Positions 47,901 to 58,655 of a DNA stretch of 64,000 nucleotides are shown one piece after another. Numbering within the stretch: the first letter of the stretch is position 1; every line of letters begins with the position of its first letter. Made by a program: the position numbers and the translations under genes. The stretch lies in NCBI RefSeq assembly GCF_013426205.1, contig NC_089425.1, positions 3,782,001 to 3,846,000 on the forward strand, given 5' to 3'. The notes below the pieces were generated by a model, which was not told the DNA's origin, made no database searches, and saw nothing but the letters and a program-made list of their open reading frames with translations. This DNA is from Metarhizium brunneum. Taxonomy: Eukaryota > Ascomycota > Sordariomycetes > Hypocreales > Clavicipitaceae.

Positions 47901-50216
47901 GGGAAGGACGATTCGGAACCGATGCCCGTCTGGACTTGAGCGTATACTTCTCTCGGACAAGTCCACCTGGCTAGATCTTCACCTTTGAGCTGGCATAGTT
48001 GAACATGTCTCTGCACGCTTCTTCAATACAAGGCGTCCATGTATCTTGCGATATCCCGAAGCTTTGATATCACAGGGCGGGGACACCCAGGCTACTAGTT
48101 TAGAAAAGAAAATATGTATACGAGATCAAATAAATATATATATATATTCACACCTAAAGTTCATGCTAAGTTCTCACGGTATATCCTCTTTATATAATTG
48201 TGGTATAAAAATCTCAGGATTACCGCAATAGTATTATACTGCATATCTTGCCAGGGGTATACGTGGAAGAAATCTATCAGCTCAAGCAACTTGTTATTAT
48301 ATTCTAGGGTCGGTATTGCTAGTAATAAACACACGTGCCAAATATAAACTGGGTTTTATAGCGTAGCGCAGCATTACTATCAACGGCCTTTAGTTCGCCT
48401 GACTATTATACTAACTTTCTTGTTTTAATCTAGATATATTTAAGATTATAATATATATTATAAAACTTGTGTACTCTTATTAGTTTATATTATAGCTAGG
48501 CTATAAGTAATAGAAAAATATTTAGATTTAAATTATTAGGGATATATATTAGTTTAGCTACTTATTATATAACCAACTTATAATATCTCAGCAAGTATTC
48601 ACGTAAGGTTTCCACAGAGTCAATCAAGCTAAGTGTTCCAACCAACAAAGTACTTGCGGTGGAGGCGGCAGAATCCAAGGCAAGCCAAGAGAAAAGTTAT
48701 CATCGTTCAAGTGGTAAGTCAGGTCCGTCTTGAGTATTTTATCGGGTTTCAACAGAGAAGTAGGCTCGGTTAAATCAGATAGCACAGCATTCTCAGGGCC
48801 CCTAACAGGGCAAAGTGATATCTGGTATTTATGTTCAAGAGTATTTAGCCTCTGCATTCGCAAATAATATAGGGACTGGAAAGTCTGTTTAAACAGCAGC
48901 ACCTATACCAAGGCCGTAAAAACAAGGTTATTAGAAGACGCTCGCAGTCACGCTTTGCTTTTCAAGTTTATAAATTACAAGTAGTAAATAAAGTCAAGTA
49001 TTACGGTTTCGGTATCCAAACTCGGCGACATTTGACGCCGCGCTTGGCGGCAACAGCCCGGGAATAAAGAAGATCCTGATGCTACGTCCGTCCGTCTCCG
49101 TGAGGAGATCCCGGCGGATAAAGCCGAAGCAGCCCTACCGCCCCCCAGTGCTTGACCTTGTACAGATTTGTACCCGAGTTTGTGTCCCAAAGGCAGATCC
49201 ACTACCGTTGGATGCCGTGAGTGAGGATTTACTCGTGTGGGGACTGTGCACAGCGACGGACATGACATGAATGTCGTCGTGGGACGTGTATCATGTTACT
49301 CTAGTTTCTCCTTGGGTGCAGGTGAAGTATCTAGTTTCGGGGATGAGAAGAGAAGAGCATTGTGGCTGTATCTCATCGCACCCCTGCTCAAGCAAAATAA
49401 CTCAAAGTTGGCCTAGAGCCTAGTTGAACTAATGAAAGTGAAGCCATGGCTTTGTCTTGCGGCTATGGGCAGCAGCGGTGAAAAATCAAAGAATCGATTC
49501 TGGTATTCTTTCCATGCCTTCCTTCCAGGACCCACAGGAGTCGAATCAAGCAAGCTGCGGCGTTGCTCGCAAATGTCATCATAAATTATAATACTGTTCT
49601 GTTTTTCATGCCAGCCTCTTCCAATATTATGTCCAAATTTCCACATGGAATTTCGAACCCCTTTTACCATGTTAGTTTGTGCGTCCAACAGCCGACTTAC
49701 ACATCTTGGCGAATAAAGTCTTCGGTTGATTGGTTCATGGGGACAAAAAGGGTCCTATGGAGACGCGAAGCATTCCGTATAACCCTAGCATCTGTCTGCT
49801 TCCAAAAGCCAAAGGACCGTCTCTCTAACCATCATAGCATAAAGCGGCCTGTGCAATAAGCATGATCGAGCACACAGATGCCGTAGTCCCCATCTCTCGT
49901 CCTCAATCTCCAAGATCAGACGTCGCAGTGTACAGCAGCTCGTGAGTCGTCACGACCCAGTCCACGGGACAACTGCTACAAGATGCACGAGAGCCACCTT
50001 TCCTCAGCCCATTCCAGCCCTAATTCTTCACGAGATATAACAAGGGTACTATAGGGTCATGCGAGTTCGCGCGCTCCCAATAAGTGGGTTGTGGCACGAG
50101 TATTTAAACATGTGCGCCGACGATGCGCACTCCAGAACTACACCACCACCTTTTTTTCTCATCTCGTGTTTTAGCACGCAGACAAAGTGTGGCACGAGCC
50201 CGTCCCGACGCCTACC
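47901..50216. other. Gene-free interval with a strongly AT-rich core
   Basis: The segment from about 48090 to 48620 is very AT-rich with many TATA/ATAT stretches and stops in every frame, resembling DNA worn by C-to-T mutation or an old transposon. A likely TATA element (TATTTAAA, 50101-50108) stands before the next gene. No other feature seen. Confidence 0.5.
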
Positions 50217-50558
50217 ATGCGATTCGCTTCCCTTGCCCTTGCCCTCGCGGGCTCTGCCGGCGTGGCCGTGGCCGACTGCAGCAGCTACACGGCATATCCC
50301 GACGATGGCGAGATTGCGCTGTACCGCAACTACAACTGCCACGGGAAATATTCCAACGTCGGCGCCATGAACACGTGCGTGAGCAAGGTTGACTTTGACG
50401 CCTGCTCTGCCATTACAAGGAAGGGCGTCACCTGCGACATTTACAAATCCAACGACTGCGATGGAGGGTACATTGCTACCATTGACTCGGACGGCTACCG
50501 ATACTTTTGCGGGTGGGTGGTTGATACCGTCAAGAGTGTTCGGTGTCGCTCGGCCTAA
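50217..50558 (+). CDS. Small secreted 8-cysteine protein
   Basis: A 113-aa single-exon protein: signal peptide MRFASLALALAGSAGVAVA, then a mature domain of about 94 residues with eight cysteines (ADCSS, NYNCHG, NTCVS, DACSA, VTCDIY, NDCDGG, YFCGW, VRCRSA), enough for four disulfides. It is rich in Tyr, Gly and Asp with a repeated C-D-x-Y/G pattern (CDIYKSNDCDGGY). The layout resembles small fungal effectors or antimicrobial beta-barrel proteins, but no family is identified. A TATTTAAA box lies about 110 bases upstream. It looks intact. Confidence 0.75.
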   Translation: MRFASLALALAGSAGVAVADCSSYTAYPDDGEIALYRNYNCHGKYSNVGAMNTCVSKVDFDACSAITRKGVTCDIYKSNDCDGGYIATIDSDGYRYFCGWVVDTVKSVRCRSA

Positions 50559-52217
50559 GCCGACTTGAAAAGGTAGTAAGGTGCTTTTGCTGTTCCTTCT
50601 ATGCGGATACTAAGGCTGGCTAGTCACTGAAACGATGGTCAAGGACGCCGTCATGGCTCAAGGTTGGGAGCATGTACATGTCGCCGAGGCGAGTTGGTCG
50701 CGGAGGATTAGGTCTTTGAGATTAGAAGGCAGAGTTATCGCCACAGGTACTATATGTCCACTTGTTAGGTGATTATACGGCTTCTATGTGACGCGTAGGT
50801 CCTGAGAACGACGTGAGAGTTGCCAGATCCCCCCAAGCCACCAAGTTTGCCAAACCATCTTTGCCTTGTAGTTTCTCAACAAGTGAAAAGGCAACCGCCT
50901 CAGTATTTTTAACTGGTCTAACACAATAACACTGTTCTTTAGTTCCTCGAAGTATTTGGAAGCCATGCTAGCATAGTTATTCAGTCCATGTAGACAGCGC
51001 GGGTGAATGCGCACCGAGAAATTTGTCAAGTTTACCGCTCATGTTATAATTCGCCATACAAGTCCCGCGTGTCCTCTATATTTCGATATGTTGATACAGC
51101 GCTTGCGCTACATGCATTCGCCATGGTGTGTGGTGAGTCGCATCTCGCCCGGTTGCCCACTAGCCTCAGAGAGGGCCGAGTCCTTCATGGGGTTGTATGA
51201 GACTCCTTGTCACGGATAGTTTCCTGAACAACTTGCCTTTAGTTAAACTTTGCCAGCTTGGTTCCTGTACGCAAATCGAGATCAATGTTTAGCTCTTGGT
51301 AACATCAGTTGCCTTTGTTGGAGCTGATGCCGGAGCACAGCATTTGCAGCGGCCATGTTTCTGCGCATCCAGTCAGCTTTCATTGGTGACATGGCCATTC
51401 CTATACCTACCAGCAACTTGTGGTTCGTGTCAAACGATGGCGAATTGGATATATTCCTAACTGGCCCAGAACATATATTAAGTTCGAGCAAGACGATCAG
51501 GGCGCGCTTATTGCGACCAAATCCTGTTTCTGACCCACATAGAATGGACTCCTCGCTGATCGCAATTTATACTATATATGAGACAATGAATACCCGTGTT
51601 ACTCCATCTTGGCTATGTATAGGAGAGAGAATACATAGGGCCGAGACCACTGTCGGTAGTTGATTGTGGCACTGGCTTTAGCGTCTCGGATAAATCCCTG
51701 AAACAAATTAGTTTCAGGCTCCCCAGATCTGAAAGTATCTGTATATATGTATATTTTTGCAAGAGGGTGCGCCACACCACTTGGGGTCAGAGCACTAAAA
51801 GCTTATCCACCGAATTAACCTTAATTCATAAGGAAAACAGTTTCCCCCGCGTTGATTAAAGGGTACTTTCTCACGACAAGCTAGCTGAAAGCAGTAGCCG
51901 CTAATGTTCTATGTTCCGGTGTGGCCAAGTACGCAGGTTAAGCAATGCTGCGCTTTGGGGCACGGGCGATACTATCGATGTCTTGATACCAAGCAAAGTA
52001 TGCAGTGCGCATCTATCTATACATGGTTTCTATTTTTCCTCAATGTTATATATCACGGGTGCTTTCTTCTCTCCTCTTCTCTTCTCCATCTCCCAATCCG
52101 CATTTGAGACACGCCGGCGAGTTTTGCTTCCGTCACAACCTTCTTTTAGCACATCCTGTTTAATTTCACAACATCGCTTTTGCGAGAATACCATCTTTTT
52201 TTTTTACAACCTTCAAC
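50559..52217. other. Gene-free interval
   Basis: Short frames only. A CT-rich tract (52067-52092) and a T-run (52195-52205) precede the next start codon, typical of a fungal promoter/5' UTR. Confidence 0.4.
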
Positions 52218-52574
52218 ATGAGATTCTCCATCGACTCTACGCTCATTACCGCCGTTCTGGCTCTCTCAGCCGCCCAGACGGGCCTGGCTGCGCCTGTGCC
52301 ACAAACCAACGGAGCCGGCAACCTCTTGTCTGGCATCCCTCTCGTCGGGAACTTGCTCGGACCCCTCCTGTCCGGCATCCCCCTTGTCGGCGGCTTACTC
52401 GGCGGAGGAGGCGGCGATGCTGGTGCTGGTTCCGCCTTGTCCGGCATCCCCATCGTCGGCGGCTTGCTCGGCGGAGGAGGTGGCGGCGCTGGTGCCGGCC
52501 TCGGCGGCCTCGGCGGCCTGCTGGGCAGGGACGGTGACGCTATTCCGAGGGAGGAGAACAGCGCCAGCTCCTAA
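52218..52574 (+). CDS. Secreted Gly/Leu-rich repeat peptide
   Basis: A 118-aa protein with a signal peptide (ending near TGLAAPVP) and a mature part made almost wholly of imperfect repeats of LSGIPLVGGLLGGGG: LLSGIPLVGNLLGP, LLSGIPLVGGLLGGGGG, LSGIPIVGGLLGGGGGG, then GLGGLGGLLG. It has no cysteines and ends in a short charged tail. The hydrophobic Gly-zipper-like repeats suggest a surface, membrane-active or wall-associated peptide. There are no Lys-Arg sites between repeats, which argues against a Kex2-processed ribosomal peptide precursor. No family recognised. Confidence 0.65.
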   Translation: MRFSIDSTLITAVLALSAAQTGLAAPVPQTNGAGNLLSGIPLVGNLLGPLLSGIPLVGGLLGGGGGDAGAGSALSGIPIVGGLLGGGGGGAGAGLGGLGGLLGRDGDAIPREENSASS

Positions 52575-54375
52575 GTACATGGAGCACGCGTCTGGTTGCG
52601 ACGGGCCAACTGGGCTGGCTAGTCTCGTTGTCACGACTAGTAGACACGCACCGAACTGAGTACTGCACTGGTGCTTTGTTGAATCTATCGAGCTACGGAA
52701 TTGGGGCCTGTTTTATAGCTGGACATGACCACAACCGGGGAGCTTAGTTGGAACGCTGAGCAACCATGCAGCTACTTTATCACCCCGCCTGGATGACCTG
52801 GTGGATGGATCGACACTTGCGGATACCGTTGTTAGTTTGGGGGCAATTAATGAACTAATTGACTAACTTTTTCTATTGCCGCAGTCAAAGTATTTCCTAG
52901 TACATAGGATATATTGTGTAGGTTTTCAATTTAATGCGGTGCCCTTCACTGGCCTAAATTATATTGAAAAGTGTGTGCCAGATATCTAAAATGATAATTA
53001 TGCTGTTGTGCTCATCTTCTCTTATATTTTTCCAAGGGGAATCGATAGAGCGGCATGACACTTTTGATACAGAGGCATGACTTTTTGCAGCTTTGATTCG
53101 CCCAAATTTTCTCGACCAGCATGTGTGCCAATACGCATAGTATTTCTTGACCTGCACGGCCGTAATTCGTGCAACGTTGAATACTTGGCTGCGAAGCGCT
53201 ACGATTGTCATTTTCAAGCCATCCATGGCAACATGGTCCGTTTTTGAGCCGGCACGTCTTTAGTTTCTCAGGCTCATAAAAGTCAACAGAGTTCTCCGTC
53301 TCTGCCAAGGAATAAGAAATTGGGAACTGCGCAGTGGCGTATTGGACTCAATAGTCTTTGCGAGTTTGAAAATTGGAGAAAACATATTCAATTGGTCTCT
53401 GTGCAACTGACCCCCTAGTTCAGCTGACGTGGGTGCTTGAGAGCCGATAATCGGGAGCGGCATGTCTGGAGTCATAGATAGATCCAACTCTTTGGGATTT
53501 GTAAAGATACCCTCTGCCATCAAATTCGCATTGTTTGACTTGACTCTTCTATCGACTTGCCTATGCAGAGGCACGCCGAACACCGCGCAGAGCTTAGACG
53601 GCGAACGGCCAACGCACCACCTGAGCGTTTGGCCGGCACTCGGACTCAACCACACACCGCAGGCTTCATGACACGTAGATACTTGTGTACTAATAGCACG
53701 CTGGCACTACCGATCACTACTGGCAGGCTACATGTACCTATGGCGCGGAGTAGGTAAATACGCGTAGTGTACCTCTCCACCAGAGTTGGCCACAGGACTA
53801 CTCGCATTCATGTCTTGGCACGTCATGTATCACATATTTCGTCAAATTGGCTCAGCGAATTCGGAGCCGAAAAGTATCCCTCAAGACCCAAGTCAAGGTC
53901 ACTCAGCAAATCATTTTGGACGTTGGGCAGTTTGCATATCGCGATTTGTGAGCATAGAATAGCCCGTCGCCAACGTACCATCTCGGCTTGTAAGAACAAG
54001 GCGTCACGAACAAGTCGTCACAATGGGCAGCCATGGGTCGCATGGAACGCGGACTTGGTGCTTGATTAACTAGCCAGCTTCTAATTTGAACCTTGGGCTA
54101 GTTTAAACTTTATAACTCAATTCGAACCATGTAGATGAAAATGCCCGGCTGGTTAGAAAGCCCGATTGATGATTCAATTGAGGACGTACTCGTTGACACA
54201 AGTACAAAGAAACGACGACCCCCGTCTTTTTGAACTAGCATCGACAGCCAGCTCAGTCTATTCCCACATCTTTCTCACGCCCAGATCCAGCCCAGGGGTT
54301 GTATCAGGGCCCGTGGTGAACTACCAACAACATTCGCACAGTTTCGCTTCTTGTATCAGGCACCTGCTCAAAAAC
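52575..54375. other. Gene-free interval
   Basis: Only short frames between two small secreted-protein genes. No repeat or RNA recognised. Confidence 0.4.
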
Positions 54376-54627
54376 ATGAAGATTTCAGCTGCCATTATGG
54401 TTAGCGTAGCCCAGCTAGGCATGGCGAGACCTATGCTGACCGGAGAAATCGGAGGACAGCACTGTTTTGCATACGGAGCCCTTTGCGAGACTGCTTTCGG
54501 TTCCATTGGCACTTGCTGCGAAGGACTATGCGTGGCTGACATTATTTCTACCGACAGCAGTCATTGCGTAAGTTGCTGTGACAAGGGCTCAGTAGAGGGC
54601 TTGGAGCAATTTACTCAATTCATCTAA
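54376..54627 (+). CDS. Small secreted Cys-rich protein with a MITE-derived C-terminus
   Basis: An 83-aa protein with signal peptide MKISAAIMVSVAQLGMA and a compact cysteine pattern (GGQHCF, GALCETAF, GTCCEGLC, SHCVSC), like many fungal effector-type peptides. MITE-1 copy d begins at 54577, inside the reading frame right after the CVSC motif, so the last 17 or so residues (starting CDKGSVEGL) are encoded by the transposon and the stop at 54625-54627 is also transposon-borne. The 5-bp target duplication GTTGC lies on both sides of the element. On the far side the original frame stays open for a further 17 or so codons to a TAG. The present product is therefore a chimera. The native C-terminus had about the same length. 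Confidence 0.65.
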   Translation: MKISAAIMVSVAQLGMARPMLTGEIGGQHCFAYGALCETAFGSIGTCCEGLCVADIISTDSSHCVSCCDKGSVEGLEQFTQFI

Positions 54628-54774
54628 TAACAGTCTTTGGTATCAAAGGTCCTTGGTTTTCCTCAAGGCCTTGAGGGACCGAAGCCGTCTATTTATACAA
54701 GAAGTCGGTGAGGACCTTCTGCCCTAATCCCGTGACCGTAGCCCTTGTGTAACCAACGCCATTTCCGTGTAACA
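54577..54774 (+). mobile_element. MITE-1 copy d with intact target-site duplication
   Basis: A 198-bp element from TGTGACAAGGGCT to CATTTCCGTGTAACA, flanked by GTTGC at 54572-54576 and again at 54775-54779. It is the best-preserved copy and defines the ends and the 5-bp duplication of the family, the size expected for some hAT-like or unclassified MITEs. Inserted in coding sequence. Confidence 0.85.
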
Positions 54775-54779
54775 GTTGC

Positions 54780-55620
54780 CATCAGGAACTGGCGGCGAAT
54801 TTCGTTCGCGCAAGGCTGACACACTAGGCTATCTGTAGCGATAATATTTCCGGATACTTAATCACTCAAGATATCCGAGGCTGCTGCGAGGAGTCAACAA
54901 GTGTGCGCTATTTGAAATAACGGGCACTGCTGATTATGCAATTTGCATCTTTTTGTCATGTCTAATGGACACTACGAACCTGACATCACGTCTTAGGGTG
55001 CTTTCATGTCCTCTGGCAAGCCTTTATACTGAAGACCACTGTCCGATATGGTTGGTGTGCCAACTTGGTCGGTCACTCACAAACGGTGCGCCGTGTCGGC
55101 ATGTTGAGCAGGAGAACCGCGTGGCTTTATCAGCTAGGTTAAACAGATTTCAGGAGATGACCCATTCGAGTATCGGTTTCACAGCTCGCGAGAAATTCTA
55201 ATAATATATACGAAAGAGTCGTATAACGTATAAGCAGTATAATATCATCGCAAGCAAGTCATGATAGCATGACATTCGCTACAGCAGAGGTAAAGCAGAG
55301 GTATACATACTTGAGTATTTATAAGTCCGTTCAAGGCAGAAGTGTGCATTCTATAAGTGCAGGTCTTTTTATTTTTCAACTACCGGAAGCGAATAAACTT
55401 GACAATGTGTTGATCCATTTTGTTTCATGTCGTCACAGGAAGGGGTAGGGAAAAGCGTCATCTCGTCCTCAATAGGGGTCATAAGGCGTGGTAGTTGGCA
55501 CATTCGCCCTTGCTGAAAATAGACGGAGTATATAGACTTTTTACAGATACAAGCTATGGCATCTTGGGGGCAGATGGTGGTGATGGACACGTACGTTACT
55601 GCCGTGGCCCTCGTGAAAAT
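54780..55620. other. Gene-free interval
   Basis: Apart from the original 3' end of the interrupted gene just after the MITE, nothing is recognised here. Confidence 0.4.
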
Positions 55621-55951
55621 CTACTTTTCTCTAGCCATCTTTGGGTCCCTCGCCTTTTCTGGGTTGCCAGTCACTTCGCTACCGACGGCCTCTGGTTTCG
55701 CCAGAAAGATGAAATAACAAGCCGCCAATCCTGCTCCCGCCAAGCCTGTCATCCACAGCGTGGTGCTGAATACACGAGGGTTAGTACATTACACGAGAAT
55801 CTAGATGCAGGACATACTTGTTTTGAATCTCGGCAGGCCGTGCGGGCTTGTTTGCGCCGGAAATGTCGGCGAATGTCCTCCTCTGGGGACATGCTCGCCA
55901 AGGGATGCCCGGCTTCAGGGCGGCAGACGCTACACGTCTGGTGACAATCAT
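55621..55951 (-). CDS. Small mitochondrial single-pass membrane protein
   Basis: A 92-aa protein from two exons, 55951-55818 and 55765-55621, joined by a GT-AG intron with a CTAAC branch site. The N-terminus MIVTRRVASAALKPGIPWRA is rich in Arg and Ala and followed by RRTFAD, a typical mitochondrial targeting signal with a processing site. The second exon gives one membrane helix (LWMTGLAGAGLAACYFIFLA) and a charged tail ending MAREK. The architecture is that of small respiratory-chain or ATP-synthase accessory subunits, but I cannot name it. It is divergent from the catalase gene with 475 bp between start codons, so the two may share a promoter. Confidence 0.65.
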
Positions 55952-56426
55952 GGTCGGCGGTTGCTGCGCAAATAAAAGTGTTGGGATGCAAGTTGGGCGG
56001 AAGAAGAAAGTAATGGGTGCTCTAGATTTAAAGTAGATTAACATGGCCTATTTTCCATCCACATGTGCCGCACTCTGACTACAAGCGTCACGGTAGGTGG
56101 GTCCCGGTCCTCGATCCCGATCCCGATCCCGATCCGGACGGCTCGGAGGTTTCCGTCCGGCCGCACGCCACCGTTGACAACTTCATCATTACATCAACAT
56201 GGCGCAATGGCGGCCGTCATCCGCAGCGAAATGCAACGCTGCGATTATCCCAATAGGCAATCTTGGTTGGTCTGTCCAAGGTGGTTGATGTCATATACCA
56301 GTCATGTACCAGCTCGGGGGCCTTGAGCACGCGGGTCTTGCTGTCGTGGATATATAGTCGACCAGCAAACGTCACGGATAGTAGCAGCGAATTGCAGCCA
56401 AGACATTCCCAATCAACACCGCAGCC
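55952..56426. promoter_or_regulatory. Divergent promoter region between the mitochondrial protein and catalase
   Basis: 475 bp between two divergent start codons. It holds a GATCCC repeat (about four units, 56111-56135) and a TATATA box at 56350-56355 about 75 bases upstream of the catalase ATG. Co-regulation by oxidative or respiratory state is inference. Confidence 0.5.
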
Positions 56427-56949
56427 ATGACGACCAAGACAGCCAAGGCGGACCAGCTCGAGGCCTCGATGGTAGAGCCCACGCCCAAGGACAGAATCAC
56501 GGCAGACTTTGGGACCAAGCAGTCCAACACGGACGACTGGTTGCGCGTGCGCAGTGACAAGACGACGGGTCCCACGCTCCTCGAGGACGCCTTTGCTCGA
56601 GAAAAGGTCCGGTAGCGTTGCGAATTCCCACGGTGGACTGTTCCGCTGACAAGACCTCAAGATACACCGCTTCGACCATGAGAGAATTCCAGAACGTGTC
56701 GTGCACGCCCGCGGCGCCGGCGCCTTTGGCACCTTTCGTCTCCTCGAGTCGGCCGAGGACGTCACCCACGCGGGCGTCTTGACGGACACGTCTCGGGAAA
56801 CGCCCGTCTTCGTCCGCTTCTCCACGGTCCTCGGCAGCCGCGGCTCCGCCGACACGGTCCGCGACGTGCGCGGGTTCGCGGTCAAAATGTACACGCAGGA
56901 GGGCAACTGGGACATTGTCGGCAACAACATGCCCGTCTTCTTCATCCAA

Positions 56950-56988
<39 letters not shown>

Positions 56989-58655
56989 CCCGAGCCGCAC
57001 CGCGAGATCCCGCAGGCGCAGTCGGCGCACAACAACTTCTGGGACTTCATGTACATGCACCCCGAGGCGACGCACATGTACATGTGGACCATGTCGGACC
57101 GGGCGATCCCCCGGTCCTTCCGGATGATGCAGGGCTTCGGCGTCAACACGTTTACGCTCCAAAACGCCCGCGGCGAGCGGCACCTCGTCAAGTTCCACTG
57201 GACGCCCGAGCTGGGCGTCCACTCGCTCGTCTGGGACGAGGCCCTCAAGATTGCCGGCCAGGACCCCGACTTTCACCGCAGGGACCTCGCCGACGCCATC
57301 GACGCCGGCGTCTACCCCAGGTGGAAGTTTGGCATCCAGGTCGTGCCCGACGCCAAGGCCGACGACTTTGACTTTGACGTCCTCGACGCCACCAAGGTCT
57401 GGCCGCAGGAGCTCGTGCCCGTCCGCTACATCGGCGAGCTGGAGCTCAACCGCAACGTGGACGAGTTCTTCACCGAGACGGAGCAGGCGGCCTTTTGCAC
57501 GAGCCACGTCGTGCCGGGCGTCGGCTTCTCCGACGACCCCCTCCTGCAGGGCCGCAACTTCTCCTACTTTGACACGCAGGTCAGCCGGCTCGGCGTCAAC
57601 TGGGAGGAGCTGCCGGTCAACAGGCCCGTGTGCCCCGTCATGAACTTCAACCGCGACGGCGCCATGCGGCACACGATTGCCCGCGGCAAGGTCAACTACT
57701 GGCCGAACCGGTTCGAGGCGCAGCCGCCGGCGTCCCGCGAAGAAGGCGGCTACGTCGACCACCCGCAGGAGGTCAGGGGCGTCAAGATGCGAGCCAAGAG
57801 CGACAAGTTCAAGGACCACGTCTCGCAGGCGCAGCTCTTCTACAACTCCATGTCGGACATTGAGAAGAGGCACATCGCGGCCGCGCTCTCCTTTGAGCTA
57901 GACCACTGCGAGGAGCCCATCGTCTACGAGCGCCTGACACAGCGCCTCGCCGATATTGACATGGGCCTGGCGCGGGCCGTGGCCGCCATGGTCGGCGGTC
58001 CCAGCCCGGCCCCGTCTCCCGGGCAGAACCACGGCAAGACGGCCGCCGGGCTGAGCCAGCTCGAATACGTCCCCGAACGGGTGACGATTGCCTCGCGCAA
58101 GGTCGCCGTCCTCGTCGCCGACGGCTACGACGCCATCTCGTACGGCGCCGTCGTGACCGCCCTCAAGGCCGCGCGCGCAATTCCCGTTGTTCTCGGCCCA
58201 CGGCGCTCGCCTGTCTTTGCCGCCGGCGAGGACAGCCAGTCGGCCAGGGGCCTCGTTCCGGACCACCACTTTGAAGGGCAGCGGAGCACGCTGTTTGACG
58301 CCGTCTTCATCCCTGGCGGGGGGAGTCTGTCGATGCGCTGGCCAAAATGGGCCGAGTCACGCACTACGTGCGCGAGGCGTTTGGCCACCTCAAGACTGTT
58401 GCTGCGACGGGCGAGGCCGTGGACCTTGTCAGGAAGGCCGTGCAGCTGGATGGTGTGCGGTTCTCCGGGGATGGCGATGCGGTGCTGAGCTACGGTGTTG
58501 TCACGCTGAGGGATCCCAAGCCCGAGAGCTTGAAGGAGGTTGTGCAGGCGACCAAGGGTGCGAAGCACTTTTTGGACCAGCTCTTCTGGTCGATGAGCCA
58601 GCATCGATGCTGGGACCGGGAGTTGGACGGGCTGGCTGCCCAGGTTGCGTATTAG
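56427..58655 (+). CDS. Large-subunit catalase, frameshifted in its C-terminal domain
   Basis: Breaks down hydrogen peroxide using heme. Exons: 56427-56606 and 56662 onward, joined as [22 protein letters not shown]. Catalytic His75 in VVHARG, Asn148/149 in VGNNMPVFF and heme-ligand Tyr362 in RNFSYFD are all present. After the catalase core a linker leads to a class-I glutamine-amidotransferase-like (flavodoxin-fold) domain typical of large-subunit catalases ([11 protein letters not shown] near 540). Within it the frame breaks at a run of six G (58318-58323). As sequenced the product stops at 58486-58488 (668 aa) with a garbled end. The continuing frame ([19 protein letters not shown]) runs to 58655 and would give about 724 aa, the usual size. 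The break may be an assembly error; the catalytic core is intact. No signal peptide. Strong third-position G/C bias. Confidence 0.85.

Noticed and set aside
52166..52453. Antisense frame over the Gly/Leu-rich repeat gene
   Set aside because: An artefact of the repetitive GC-rich coding sequence on the other strand.
56497..57873. 458-codon antisense frame over the catalase gene
   Set aside because: It mirrors the strong G/C third-position bias of the catalase exon; the sense frame carries all catalase motifs.
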